Positions 15,650 to 24,873 of a stretch of 35,051 nt of DNA are shown piece by piece. Every line of letters begins with the position of its first letter. Positions within the stretch are counted from its first letter, which is position 1. Both the position numbers and the translations under genes were made by a program. The DNA comes from Sphingobacteriales bacterium TSM_CSS (GTDB lineage Bacteria > Bacteroidota > Bacteroidia > Chitinophagales > UBA2359), in contig NBMY01000141.1 of the NCBI GenBank assembly GCA_002212985.1, positions 1 through 35,051 on the forward strand. Reading direction: 5' to 3'. Below the pieces are notes generated by a model. The model saw only the letters and a list, made by a program, of their open reading frames with translations, did not search any database and was not told where the DNA came from.

Positions 15650-18463
15650 ATGAATTTGTCACCCGTTTCATTTTTTTTGCAACAGCGCTTCTTTATTTGT
15701 TTGCTTGGTATTTGCAATTTACTTCTTTATACGCAAACAGTTGCACAAAACTACAACCTTGCCCTTAATGCCACCGTTCCGGTAACCGGGGGTGCAGAAA
15801 TGAGCGATGTATGGGGTTTTGAGCGCGGCAACAGGTCTTATGTAATTTCTACCCGAACCAATGGAATTGCCATTGTTGATATTACCACACCCTCGGCACC
15901 GGTAGAAAAACTCAATGTATCCGGCCCAAACACCTATTGGCGCGATGCCAAAGTGTGGGGCAACTATGCCTACATTACAAATGAAGCAAGCGGCGGGCTG
16001 CAGATTATAGATCTTAGTCCTTTACCGGCAGGCAGCCTTAGCGCTGCCAATGTGAGTTATTGGACAGGCGGCATGTGGAACAGCAGCAATATTAATTTCA
16101 GTACTGCCCACAATATTTTTATTGACGAAAACGGCATTGCTTATTTGCTGGGTTCTAATTATGGCGTAGGTGGCGCTATTATGCTTAACCTCAACACCAA
16201 CCCCACCAACCCGCCTATTGTTGGTATTTATAACCAACGCTATGTGCACGATGCTTTTGCCCGCGGCGATACCCTTTGGGCAGCCGAAATTAACAACGGC
16301 ATTTTTTCTGTAATTAATGTAACCAACAAGGCCAATCCGGTGGTAATGGCTACACAGGCAACATCGAGCAATTTTACCCATAACCTTTGGCTGAGCAATA
16401 ACGGGCATTACCTCTTTACTACCGATGAAACCAGCGGCGCATACATTGATGCTTACGATGTATCTGACCTTACCGATATAAAACGCGTGGGGCAGTTCAG
16501 AACGTCAACGGCAAACAACGTAATTCCGCACAACGTATTTTGGAAAAACAACTTTATTATTATTGCCTACTACCGCGACGGGGTAATTATTGCCGATGCC
16601 TCGCACCCCGAAAAAATTATTCAAACCGGCTGGTACGATACCTCTGCCGGCTACAGCGGAAACGGCTACAACGGTTGCTGGGGGGTGTACCCTTATTTTA
16701 CATCGGGCATTATTGCCGCTACCGATATTGAAACAGGGCTTTATGTTTTAACACCCACTTATGTTGGCGCTTCGTTTTTGCAGGGCCTTGTAACCAACGC
16801 TGCTACCGCCGCACCTGTTGCCAACGCTTCTATACAGGTAGCAGGCGTATCGCAGGCCAATGCCACATCGGGTTTTACCGGTGCCTACCTGAGCGGCATG
16901 ACCGGCAGCGGCACGTTTACCGTTACCGTTTCGGCATCGGGGTTTGTTAGTCAAACCTTTAGCGTTACTTACACCAACGGCGTTACGCAAACGCTTAACG
17001 TGGCGTTGGTTCCCAATATTCCGTTTTCGGCCACCGGACTGGTTACCGATGCCCAAACGGGACTGCCCCTTGCCTCGGCTCCGGTGCTGTTTAATGACGG
17101 TTTAAACAACTACACAGCTACTACCAACGCATCGGGGGCATACAGCGTTGCCCTGCCCGGTAGCGGCACCTATACTCTTTCGGCAGGAAAATGGGGTTAT
17201 CAAACACAGCAGCTAACCGGCATATTGCTTAACAGCAGCAGCAATACCATGAATTTTTCGCTCCGAAAAGGGTATTACGATGACTTTTTGTTTGATTTCG
17301 GGTGGGCAGTAAGCGGCGATGCCTCGGCAGGTGCATGGGTACGCGCAGAACCCATCGGAACATCGCTTGATAATTCGCCCTCTAACCCAGAAACCGATGT
17401 AAGCAATGATTTTGGCGACCAATGCTACGTAACCGGCAACGCCGCCGGCGCAGTAGGCAACGCCGATGTGGACAACGGCACCACCATACTTACCTCGCCG
17501 ATATTTGACCTGAGCACCACCCCTGCCGCCCAAATAAGCTACTACCGATGGTTTAGAAACGGCGGCGGAAGCGGTACCCCCAACGACCAAATGCTCATTA
17601 AACTTAGCAACGGCACTACCACCGTTACTGTGCAAACCATACCTTTTAATGATGCCAGCCAGGGGCAATGGGTAAACAATACCATTACCGTAGCCGACTT
17701 TATAACCCCAACCAACAATATGCGCCTGATTGCCGAAGTAAGCGACCTTGGGCAACAGCATATTGCCGAAGGCGGATTAGATAAATTTGAAGTGCTCATA
17801 CCACCTGTTGTAGTGCAGGTAAGCGCATGGCTGGGCGGCGCATATAGCGGTGGGCAAATGAGCGGCAGCCTTGCCAACAACAACCTGTTGCCCTTAACCC
17901 AACCCTATAACCAACCGCCATGGAACTATGCCGGCACCGAAACCGTAAGCGCACTGCCCGCAAATGTTACCGACTGGGTGCTGTTGGAGCTTAGACCGGC
18001 TGCCAGCCCGGGCACTATTGCCGAAAAAAGGGCAGCCTTTATTCTGAGAAACGGAACTGTTGTGGACACCGACGGCTCGGCAGGGGTAAAATTTTATACT
18101 CTTGGGCAAGGCGGCAACTATTATATTGTGCTGCGCCACCGAAACCACATGGCCGTAATAAGCAGCGGCCCCGTAAGTTTGCCCAACGCTACCACATTTT
18201 CCTTTAGCAACATTGCCAATGTGGCAGGCGGCGCTTCACAACTTGCACCAATAGGCGGATTTGTGTACGGACTGGTACCCGGCGATTTTGATGCCAATGG
18301 GGTTGTAACGGTAGATGATTTTAACTACTATACTACCCAAACCGCCCAACTAAATACCTACAACGATGCCGACTGCTCTTTAGACGGCGCAGTGACCGTT
18401 GCCGATTTTAACCTCTTTAAAGCAAATGCCGGTAAAATTGGCATGAGTGTCATACGCTACTGA
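15650..18463 (+). CDS. Choice-of-anchor B (LVIVD-type) exported protein with dockerin-like C-terminus
   Basis: The frame is open from 15596, but the ATG at 15650 gives a proper signal peptide (residues 1-33, ending TVAQ) and a 937-residue product. Residues ~45-370 form a beta-propeller of the choice-of-anchor B family (ISTRTNGIAIVDITTP, TYWRDAKVWGNYAYITNE, GGLQIIDLS, HNLWLSNNGHYLFTTDE). Two carboxypeptidase-regulatory-like Ig folds follow (373-455, 458-540), then a beta-rich region (543-716), then a domain (721-870) like those in Bacteroidota adhesin-type proteins (VLLELR and RHRNHMAVIS). The tail has two calcium-binding F-hand motifs, D879-F-D-A-N-G and D906-A-D-C-S-L-D-G, each followed by VTVxDF as in type I dockerins. 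It is secreted and probably surface-bound or extracellular; ligand unknown. No type IX C-terminal domain is present. It is divergent from the amidase gene. Confidence 0.82.
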   Translation: MNLSPVSFFLQQRFFICLLGICNLLLYTQTVAQNYNLALNATVPVTGGAEMSDVWGFERGNRSYVISTRTNGIAIVDITTPSAPVEKLNVSGPNTYWRDAKVWGNYAYITNEASGGLQIIDLSPLPAGSLSAANVSYWTGGMWNSSNINFSTAHNIFIDENGIAYLLGSNYGVGGAIMLNLNTNPTNPPIVGIYNQRYVHDAFARGDTLWAAEINNGIFSVINVTNKANPVVMATQATSSNFTHNLWLSNNGHYLFTTDETSGAYIDAYDVSDLTDIKRVGQFRTSTANNVIPHNVFWKNNFIIIAYYRDGVIIADASHPEKIIQTGWYDTSAGYSGNGYNGCWGVYPYFTSGIIAATDIETGLYVLTPTYVGASFLQGLVTNAATAAPVANASIQVAGVSQANATSGFTGAYLSGMTGSGTFTVTVSASGFVSQTFSVTYTNGVTQTLNVALVPNIPFSATGLVTDAQTGLPLASAPVLFNDGLNNYTATTNASGAYSVALPGSGTYTLSAGKWGYQTQQLTGILLNSSSNTMNFSLRKGYYDDFLFDFGWAVSGDASAGAWVRAEPIGTSLDNSPSNPETDVSNDFGDQCYVTGNAAGAVGNADVDNGTTILTSPIFDLSTTPAAQISYYRWFRNGGGSGTPNDQMLIKLSNGTTTVTVQTIPFNDASQGQWVNNTITVADFITPTNNMRLIAEVSDLGQQHIAEGGLDKFEVLIPPVVVQVSAWLGGAYSGGQMSGSLANNNLLPLTQPYNQPPWNYAGTETVSALPANVTDWVLLELRPAASPGTIAEKRAAFILRNGTVVDTDGSAGVKFYTLGQGGNYYIVLRHRNHMAVISSGPVSLPNATTFSFSNIANVAGGASQLAPIGGFVYGLVPGDFDANGVVTVDDFNYYTTQTAQLNTYNDADCSLDGAVTVADFNLFKANAGKIGMSVIRY

Positions 18464-18526
18464 AAAATGAACAAACAAGGCAACTAATTGTACAGCCATA
18501 AGTCTCCTTTTGCAATTTTAGCGCAG

Positions 18527-18559
18527 TTGTTATACTTTAACCGAAAAGCCCTATATTTG
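18527..18559 (+). promoter_or_regulatory. Bacteroidota-type promoter of serS
   Basis: TATATTTG at 18552-18559 matches TAnnTTTG exactly. TTG at 18527-18529 is a candidate -33 element with a 22-nt gap. The ATG at 18581 follows 21 nt after the -7 element, giving a very short leader. Confidence 0.65.
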
Positions 18560-18580
18560 CGCCCTAAAATTCACCTCTTT

Positions 18581-19864
18581 ATGTTGGAGTTACAGGTAAT
18601 ACGCGCTAACCCCGGGTTAATTAAAGAACGACTTTCGGTTAAAAACGTTGCACAGCTGCAGCTGGTAGATACCATACTGGAATTAGACGACCGCCGCAAA
18701 GCCCTGCAACAACAGGTTGACAGTTTGTTGAACCAAATAAATACCTTGTCGAAAGAAGTGGGCGATTTGTTTAGGTCGGGCAAAAAAGAAGAAGCCGAAG
18801 CTATGCGGCAGCAATCGTCCAATATTAAAGAGCAGGTGAGTGCCCTTGAAACCGAAGCCAAACAAACCGAAACCCTGTTGCAGGAAACGCTGGTGCAATT
18901 GCCCAACCTGCCCAATGTTCTGGTTCCGCCCGGTAAAACACCCGATGATAACGAGGTAGTGGCCACGCATGGCGAGTTTCCTGATTTACCCATGCACGCC
19001 AAACCACATTGGGAGTTGGCAGTGCAGTACAACCTCATTAATTTTGAGTTGGGCACCAAAATTACCGGCGCCGGGTTTCCGGTATATTCTGGCAAAGGTG
19101 CCAAACTGCAACGGGCGCTTATTAACTTTTTTCTGAACGAGGCCACCGCCGCCGGTTATACCGAAACCATGCCGCCACATGTGGTAAACGAAGCCAGCGC
19201 CTATGCCACCGGCCAATTGCCCGATAAAGAAGGACAAATGTACCACGTAGGTATTGATAATTTTTACCTCATTCCTACCGCCGAAGTGCCGCTTACCAAC
19301 CTTTTTAGAGATGAAATTCTGAAAGAAGAAGACCTGCCCGTAAAAATATGCGGCTATACCCCCTGTTTCAGGCGCGAAGCCGGCTCTTACGGTAAAGATG
19401 TGCGCGGACTTAACCGCCTGCACCAGTTTGACAAGGTAGAAATTGTACAGATACAACACCCCGATGCCTCTTACAGTACCTTAAATGATATGGTGCAACA
19501 CGTTGCAGGCCTGTTGCAAAAACTGCAACTCCCCTACCGCATTGTGCGCCTTTGCGGCGGCGATATGTCTTTTGCATCGGCCCTAACCTACGATTTTGAA
19601 GTATATTCCGCTGCACAAAAACGCTGGTTAGAGGTAAGTTCGGTATCAAACTTTGAAACCTTTCAGGCAAACCGTCTTAAACTGCGTTTTCGCGACAGCC
19701 AAACCAAAAAAAACCGGCTGCTGCACACCCTTAACGGCAGCGCACTTGCCCTGCCGCGCATTGTAGCCGCCCTGCTCGAGAACAACCAAACTGTAAACGG
19801 CATCAACATACCGGCCGTATTGCAACCCTATACGGGTTTTGCTACAATTGGCCGGGAAGCATAA
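18581..19864 (+). CDS. serS: Seryl-tRNA synthetase
   Basis: Charges tRNA-Ser with serine in the cytosol; class II synthetase. The 427-residue product has the long two-helix N-terminal arm (about residues 25-110, heptad-like with DDRRKALQQQVDSLLNQI) that binds the tRNA long variable arm. The catalytic domain has the segment YLIPTAEVPLTNLFRDE, motif 2 (PCFRREAGSYGKDVRGLNRLHQFDKVE) and motif 3 (NGSALALPRIVAALLEN). Length is typical. The open frame starts at 18488, but the ATG at 18581 begins the conserved N-terminus MLELQVIRANP and sits just after the promoter. The gene appears intact and monocistronic. Confidence 0.97.
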   Translation: MLELQVIRANPGLIKERLSVKNVAQLQLVDTILELDDRRKALQQQVDSLLNQINTLSKEVGDLFRSGKKEEAEAMRQQSSNIKEQVSALETEAKQTETLLQETLVQLPNLPNVLVPPGKTPDDNEVVATHGEFPDLPMHAKPHWELAVQYNLINFELGTKITGAGFPVYSGKGAKLQRALINFFLNEATAAGYTETMPPHVVNEASAYATGQLPDKEGQMYHVGIDNFYLIPTAEVPLTNLFRDEILKEEDLPVKICGYTPCFRREAGSYGKDVRGLNRLHQFDKVEIVQIQHPDASYSTLNDMVQHVAGLLQKLQLPYRIVRLCGGDMSFASALTYDFEVYSAAQKRWLEVSSVSNFETFQANRLKLRFRDSQTKKNRLLHTLNGSALALPRIVAALLENNQTVNGINIPAVLQPYTGFATIGREA

Positions 19865-20165
19865 ACCGCAGCCAACCATTTGTGCTTTTTTTTGCCCAAA
19901 GGCGGAATTCCTTACATAATTGTCTTGTGCCGCCAGATTTGAAAAATAATGCACCGTCCGGCCGTTTGTTGTGCATAAACTACAAGTGCCCATCTATGCG
20001 CCGTTACCCGCCACAAACGCCAATGGCAGACAGGTGGAGCACGTCCTGTGCTACATTAAAAAGTAAAATTGTTATATACTCAACCATGCAGCCGGGCAAA
20101 ATACGGCATCAATTTTGTACCTTTGAGCATGAAATAAATAAAACCTAAAACACACCGCAAAACCA
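19865..20165. other. Gene-free interval between serS and the VIT/VWA gene
   Basis: 301 bp without a credible gene. I see no hairpin with a T tract after serS. The right end holds the -7-like element of the next gene. Confidence 0.5.
20118..20125 (+). promoter_or_regulatory. Possible -7 element of the VIT/VWA gene
   Basis: TACCTTTG matches TAnnTTTG, 40 nt before the ATG at 20166. No TTG or TTTG is found at normal -33 spacing. Confidence 0.45.
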
Positions 20166-22436
20166 ATGTACAGGGTAATAACAATTGCAGTTTTATTGCT
20201 GATGCTCGGTGCCAGAACTTTGGCAAACGGCTTTTTTGTGGCTTCGCCGCAAGACTATTACTGGTACCCCACCGACCGCGAAGCCTCCTACTTTAAAGCA
20301 TTTCCCGACGGGTTTAACCCCTGCTTTATTGAACTGATGAGCAATAAACAAACCGTTACCATAGATAAAGACTCGGTATTTGTACAGGTGTACCAAACCT
20401 ACTACAACATTAGCCCCGATACGCTGCAAACCTACTACCTTATGCCCATACCCACCGGCATACAAACCACCGCTTTCCAGTTTAGCATTAACCAGGATGA
20501 GTTTAGGGCCGAACTGTACGACGCCGGTAAATCTTTTAAAGTATGCAAGGACCTGGTACACCGAACCGGCAACTACCAGTGGTGGGCTTATGCCAACAAC
20601 CCCATGTACCGTGTAAATATTTACAAAACCCCGCCCCGCAGCGTACTGGCCGTAAAAGTTACCTATAAATACAAACTTACCCCCGAAACAAACCGCTACG
20701 CCTTTGAATATCTGTTGGGAACAGAACGCTACAGCGCGAAACCGGTAAAAGACAGCGAGTTTACCCTTACCATTAAAGGAGCCGACCGCCTTACCAACTT
20801 TTACAGCCCATGGCAAGACCTGCAACCCACCTACAACAATGATAAGCAGGTTACTTTTAAACTCACCAATAAAAGCAACCGTTTTGCCAACGACTTTTTT
20901 ATTTACTATGCCGTAAACAGCCAACCCGTGGGTTACTCATTATTTACTCATAAAGAGACAGGAAAACCGGGTTACTTTATGCTTTCCTTTGATGCCGGAT
21001 ACGGGCAAACCGCCGAAGAAAAAGACATGGTTTTTGCCGTTGACGTAGCCGAAACCATGACACCCGCCCAACTCGAAAAGGTAAAAAAAGCCTTGAGTAC
21101 CTGCATTAAAAAACTGGGTGCCAATGACCGCTTTAATGTGGTTACTTTTTCAAACCTGTCGGAATCTGCTTTTCCCGATTTTGTAAACCCCACACCGACC
21201 AATGCAGCCCAAGCCAATGCCTTTTTAACCGCCGCCAAAACAGCCGGTAAAGCCAACTACGAAGGCGCTTTTAACAAATGCCTCCATTTTTCTAAAGACC
21301 CCATACGCCCCTACTACGTATTGCTCATAAGCGCCGGCGAACCGCAAACCGGCATTGTGGTAGAACACGACGAACTAATGGAAGAGGTTGACGTGGCACA
21401 GGTGCGCACCTTGCGCATGTTTACCGTAGGCATAGGAAACAATGCCAATGCTGCTTTTCTTGAACGGCTGGCAGCCTACACCCAAGGCGAATCTCTTTTT
21501 ATTGCCGACGATAATGCCATTGAAACCGGCATCTCTGCCTTTTGCGAACAGGTAAGCAACCCCGTTCTCATTAACCTGCAATTGTATTTTGGAGATAACT
21601 TTGAAGTGTTGGAAATGTACCCCAAAAAACCTACCAACCTGTTTAAAGACCAAACCCTCTTTATTTTGGGTAAGTATAAACGCGGCAGCACCACTACCGT
21701 TTCGCTAATCGGTGACTCTAAAAAGCAAATGCAACGGTATGACTATACCATGCAGTTTCCCGAAAAATCTGACAAATATTCCTTTGTGGCACAAATTTGG
21801 GCCGCCCGCGCCATTGGCGAAATGCTCAATAAACTTAAAGCCGATGGCAATGACTTAGACGGCGTAGGCGAAGAAATTGCAGATTTAGCCGAAGAACATT
21901 TTATCATTAACCCTTACACCGCCCACCTAATGCTTAAAAACATGCAATTTTTAAGCCCCGATAAGAAAAAACAGGCTCCCCGAATGCTTGCGCAAGCCGG
22001 TACCGACTACGCAACCGAATATGCCGGCGTAACCCGCCAAAAAGGCCCCGATGCCCTTATGAGCAGTTTAGTGGCCACTTCGCTTTCAAGGGCAGCCTAC
22101 CTGCGCCAATTGCAAACAGGGCAGGAAAACATGACCTATACCAATGAAAAAGGTGCCCTGCAAAAAGACATAAGAGCAGAATACCGTATGCTCAATGGCA
22201 AGGCCCTCTACCGCAACGCCGATAACCTGCTTACCGATATAAGCACCCAAAATAAAAGCGAAGCCGAAAAAATAGATTTCAACTCAGATGCATATATGTC
22301 CATCGCATCCCCTGAACTGGTGCCCTACCTTTGCTTAGGTAAACAACTGCGCTTTGAAACAGGCGGCAAGGTGTATGAAGTACAGGAAACTCCGCCAATA
22401 CAACAGCAAGAGGTAAAGGAAGGCAGCAATAAATGA
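20166..22436 (+). CDS. Exported VIT and VWA domain protein with degenerate metal-binding site
   Basis: The 756-residue protein has a signal peptide (1-20). It has a VIT-like (vault/inter-alpha-trypsin) domain at about 55-175 (KQTVTIDKDSVFVQVYQTYYN, YLMPIPTG, AKVTYKY-like strands) and a von Willebrand A domain at about 287-460 (KDMVFAVDVAETM, NDRFNVVTFSN, RMFTVGIGNNANAAFLERLA). The MIDAS motif DxSxS is D293-V-A295-E-T297, the usual Thr is A363 (GKAN), and the Asp before GEP is A390. So most metal ligands are gone. The C-terminal third (PYTAHLMLKN and on) follows the usual VIT/VWA layout. It is likely periplasmic or surface located, in protein-protein interaction. It is monocistronic. Family call is firm; role unknown. 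Confidence 0.85.
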   Translation: MYRVITIAVLLLMLGARTLANGFFVASPQDYYWYPTDREASYFKAFPDGFNPCFIELMSNKQTVTIDKDSVFVQVYQTYYNISPDTLQTYYLMPIPTGIQTTAFQFSINQDEFRAELYDAGKSFKVCKDLVHRTGNYQWWAYANNPMYRVNIYKTPPRSVLAVKVTYKYKLTPETNRYAFEYLLGTERYSAKPVKDSEFTLTIKGADRLTNFYSPWQDLQPTYNNDKQVTFKLTNKSNRFANDFFIYYAVNSQPVGYSLFTHKETGKPGYFMLSFDAGYGQTAEEKDMVFAVDVAETMTPAQLEKVKKALSTCIKKLGANDRFNVVTFSNLSESAFPDFVNPTPTNAAQANAFLTAAKTAGKANYEGAFNKCLHFSKDPIRPYYVLLISAGEPQTGIVVEHDELMEEVDVAQVRTLRMFTVGIGNNANAAFLERLAAYTQGESLFIADDNAIETGISAFCEQVSNPVLINLQLYFGDNFEVLEMYPKKPTNLFKDQTLFILGKYKRGSTTTVSLIGDSKKQMQRYDYTMQFPEKSDKYSFVAQIWAARAIGEMLNKLKADGNDLDGVGEEIADLAEEHFIINPYTAHLMLKNMQFLSPDKKKQAPRMLAQAGTDYATEYAGVTRQKGPDALMSSLVATSLSRAAYLRQLQTGQENMTYTNEKGALQKDIRAEYRMLNGKALYRNADNLLTDISTQNKSEAEKIDFNSDAYMSIASPELVPYLCLGKQLRFETGGKVYEVQETPPIQQQEVKEGSNK

Positions 22437-23292
22437 TACCAATCTGCTATTAAATTTTGTATAAAGATACTTTACTGCAAGATGTTTAGCAGCACAGAGA
22501 GAATCGCATCGTAATTTCATTTGCTAAAATACCGAACTCTGTTTAGGCGGGCTAAAACCCCACCTGCCTATGCTTCCCAATCAACTGAATCATTGATTTG
22601 AAAATTTCGCTAGTATAACCCGGCTTTCGTGGTACGATAATGCAAAATTGGGATAATAATCCTTAAAAAGGCTTTACTAATAAGAATTTGCCGATATATA
22701 GAAATTATCATTACACTATTTTCCCTGACTTTGACAGTTTAATTTCATAAACTACTGATAATCAGCGAGTTAAATTTCGTTGAAATGGCAGAGTTGCCAC
22801 TACGAAACAGGGCATATAGTTCGGTGGCGCAATACTGGCAGCAGGCAATAGCAAAAGTTTCAAATTGCCGAAGGTATGTAACATAATTTCGGGCGCTTCT
22901 ACCGGAATTGGAATAACTTCTGCTTTTCGTACCGTCTCTTGCTTTTGCATCCTTTTCTGAGACTTTTACTTAAAGCCAAACCTAAAGCCCCTTTCAGATT
23001 TCAGGTTCATTCAAATTTAACACATACAGTGTGTTTAAGTTACCCATAAAATACAACCGATATGAAAAGCAGGTTTGCCAGATGTCGGAAATAGGTTGCA
23101 TGTTTGCCACATTTTAACTTTGGCATTTGTTTGCTGTTTGCAAGTTACGTTGCGATGCAATAATTTTTAAGCCGGAATTTAACTTTTATCTGAGGCTCCG
23201 CAACTTTGAAAGGTAACGTGATTCCAAAGTGCATTAAGGAATAAGTCAATTAGTTAGTTGCAGGGCGCAGGCAAATAAAATTTGGCGGCAAA
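22437..23292. other. Gene-poor 856-bp stretch, possibly decayed
   Basis: No convincing gene. The longest frame (22762-22950, minus, 62 codons) has no recognisable domain. The composition is more AT-rich than in neighbouring genes, and the codon style of the flanking genes is absent. An imperfect dyad at 23016-23038 (TTTAACACA, 5-nt loop, TGTGTTTAA) is the only clear structure. I see no terminal inverted repeats or transposase motifs that would identify an insertion sequence. Confidence 0.5.
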
Positions 23293-24816
23293 CTACCCTG
23301 CAGAACCGGCAAACTGCTTTATTTCATCAATATATTGGCGGTCGTTGGCTAAGCGGGGCACTTTGTGCTGTCCGCCCAATTTTCCTTTGCTTTGTAGCCA
23401 TCGGTAAAACGTACCCTCGGTTACGGGTGTTACTACGGGCAGTTGCATGGCTAAGTTGTTAAACCGTTTGGCTTCGTAATCGGAATTGATGGACTTTAGT
23501 TTGGCGTCTAACTGCTGTACAAACTCGGGTAGGTTGGGAGGCAGTTGGGCAAATTCAATCAGCCATTCGTGCCCGCCCCTTCCGGTTTCGGTAAGGTAAA
23601 GGGGCGCTGCGGTATATTCCTGCACTACGGCATTGGTTTGCCGGCAAGCATGTTGAATGGCTTCATCGGCATTATCCACAATAAGTTCTTCGCCAAAGGC
23701 ATTTATGTAGTGACGAGTTCGGCCGGTAACCCTTATGCGGTAGGGGTTAAGAGCGGTAAAGGCAATGGTGTCTCCTGGCAGGTAGCGCCATAGTCCGGCA
23801 TTGGTAGAAATAACCGGTGCATAGTTTCTGCCCACCTCCACCTCGCTAAGTTGCAGGGTAATGGGGTTGGGGCTGTCAAACTCGGTCATGGGCAAAAATT
23901 CGTAGTAAATACCGTGGTTTAGCAGCAAAGCCATATCTGTTCGGCCGGGTTGGTCCTGTATGGCAAAAAAACCTTCCGAGGCGTTGTAAGTTTGCCAGTA
24001 TTGCATATTTGGCAAGGGTATAAGCCGGTTAAACACATCGGTATAAGGGGTAAAACTTACGCCGCCGTGTAGGTAAAGTTCCAATCCGGGCCAAACATCA
24101 GACAGTTTTTTTTTGCCGGTCATTTCCAGAATTTGTTTAAACAGCACCAAAAACCAGGTAGGCACGCCGGCAAAGCCGGTAATGTGTTGTTGAACGGCAA
24201 GACGGGCGGTTTTTTCAATTTTTTCGTTCCAGTCGGGCAGCAGGGATATGTTAAGGGGCGGGGTTCGCAAAAAGTTGCCCAAGAGGGGCATGTGTTGCAG
24301 CAATACGGCCGATAAATCGCCGTAGCGGCTATGGGGATTTAACTGGTGTACGCTGCTGCTGCCACCCAGAATAAGCGTTTTGCCCGAAAATATTTTTGTA
24401 TTGGGGTTGTTGTGCACATAGAGCGCCATTATATCTCTCGATCCGGCAATATGGCAATTGTAAACTGCCTCTCGGGAGAGCGGAAGGAATTTGCTTTTAC
24501 CGGCCGTAGTGCCCGATGATTTGGCAAACCAAGTAACCGGCCGGTGCCATAAAATGCCCTGTTGCCCGTTCATGGTTCGGTCTATATAGGGTTTCAGGCT
24601 GTTATAATCTTGCAGGGGTATTTGGCGGGCAAACTGTGCGGCGGTTTGTATGTTGGCAAAGTTGTGCATTTTACCCCATTCGGTGTGTTGGTTGGCGGCA
24701 ATGAGGTATTGCAGCAATGCTTTCTGGCAGTTTTGGGGTTGAGAAAGCCAATGCAGAACGCGTTTTATGCGTGCATGTACAAAGCGTTTAATAAGTTGGT
24801 TGGCAACAGAACCCAT
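23293..24816 (-). CDS. Bacterial GH3 family acyl-adenylate-forming protein
   Basis: The 507-residue protein belongs to the GH3 (auxin-responsive promoter) superfamily of ANL-type adenylating enzymes, which in plants conjugate acids to amino acids. It shows the ATP-binding P-loop-like motif SSGTTAGKSKFLP (residues 100-112), the YNASEGFFAIQD segment that replaces the adenine-binding motif of the family, and the hinge region YLPGDTIAFTALNPYRIRVTGR. The C-terminal domain ends in KLGGQHKVPRLANDR, which is typical of GH3. Substrate in Bacteroidota is unknown. It is the last gene of a probable recJ-lptB-GH3 operon, starting 57 bp after lptB, and may be part of envelope or lipid metabolism, but that is only an inference from context. 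No terminator with a T tract is seen beyond it. Confidence 0.87.
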   Translation of the reverse strand: MGSVANQLIKRFVHARIKRVLHWLSQPQNCQKALLQYLIAANQHTEWGKMHNFANIQTAAQFARQIPLQDYNSLKPYIDRTMNGQQGILWHRPVTWFAKSSGTTAGKSKFLPLSREAVYNCHIAGSRDIMALYVHNNPNTKIFSGKTLILGGSSSVHQLNPHSRYGDLSAVLLQHMPLLGNFLRTPPLNISLLPDWNEKIEKTARLAVQQHITGFAGVPTWFLVLFKQILEMTGKKKLSDVWPGLELYLHGGVSFTPYTDVFNRLIPLPNMQYWQTYNASEGFFAIQDQPGRTDMALLLNHGIYYEFLPMTEFDSPNPITLQLSEVEVGRNYAPVISTNAGLWRYLPGDTIAFTALNPYRIRVTGRTRHYINAFGEELIVDNADEAIQHACRQTNAVVQEYTAAPLYLTETGRGGHEWLIEFAQLPPNLPEFVQQLDAKLKSINSDYEAKRFNNLAMQLPVVTPVTEGTFYRWLQSKGKLGGQHKVPRLANDRQYIDEIKQFAGSAG

Positions 24817-24873
24817 ATTGTAGCGTTTTGCAGGTAAAACAAAGGAGCAAATTTCGGTATTTGCCCCTTGTTC

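Noticed and set aside
20193..20924. 243-codon minus-strand open frame in the VIT/VWA gene
   Set aside because: Antisense shadow of a gene with a clear signal peptide and domain structure.
22762..22950. Possible 62-residue gene or transposase fragment on the minus strand
   Set aside because: No domain, promoter or recognisable transposase residues; short enough to arise by chance. Kept only as part of the unexplained stretch.
23259..23302. TGCAGGG / CCCTGCA inverted repeat as terminator of the GH3 gene
   Set aside because: The loop is 30 nt, one arm lies in the coding end and no T tract follows on the minus strand.
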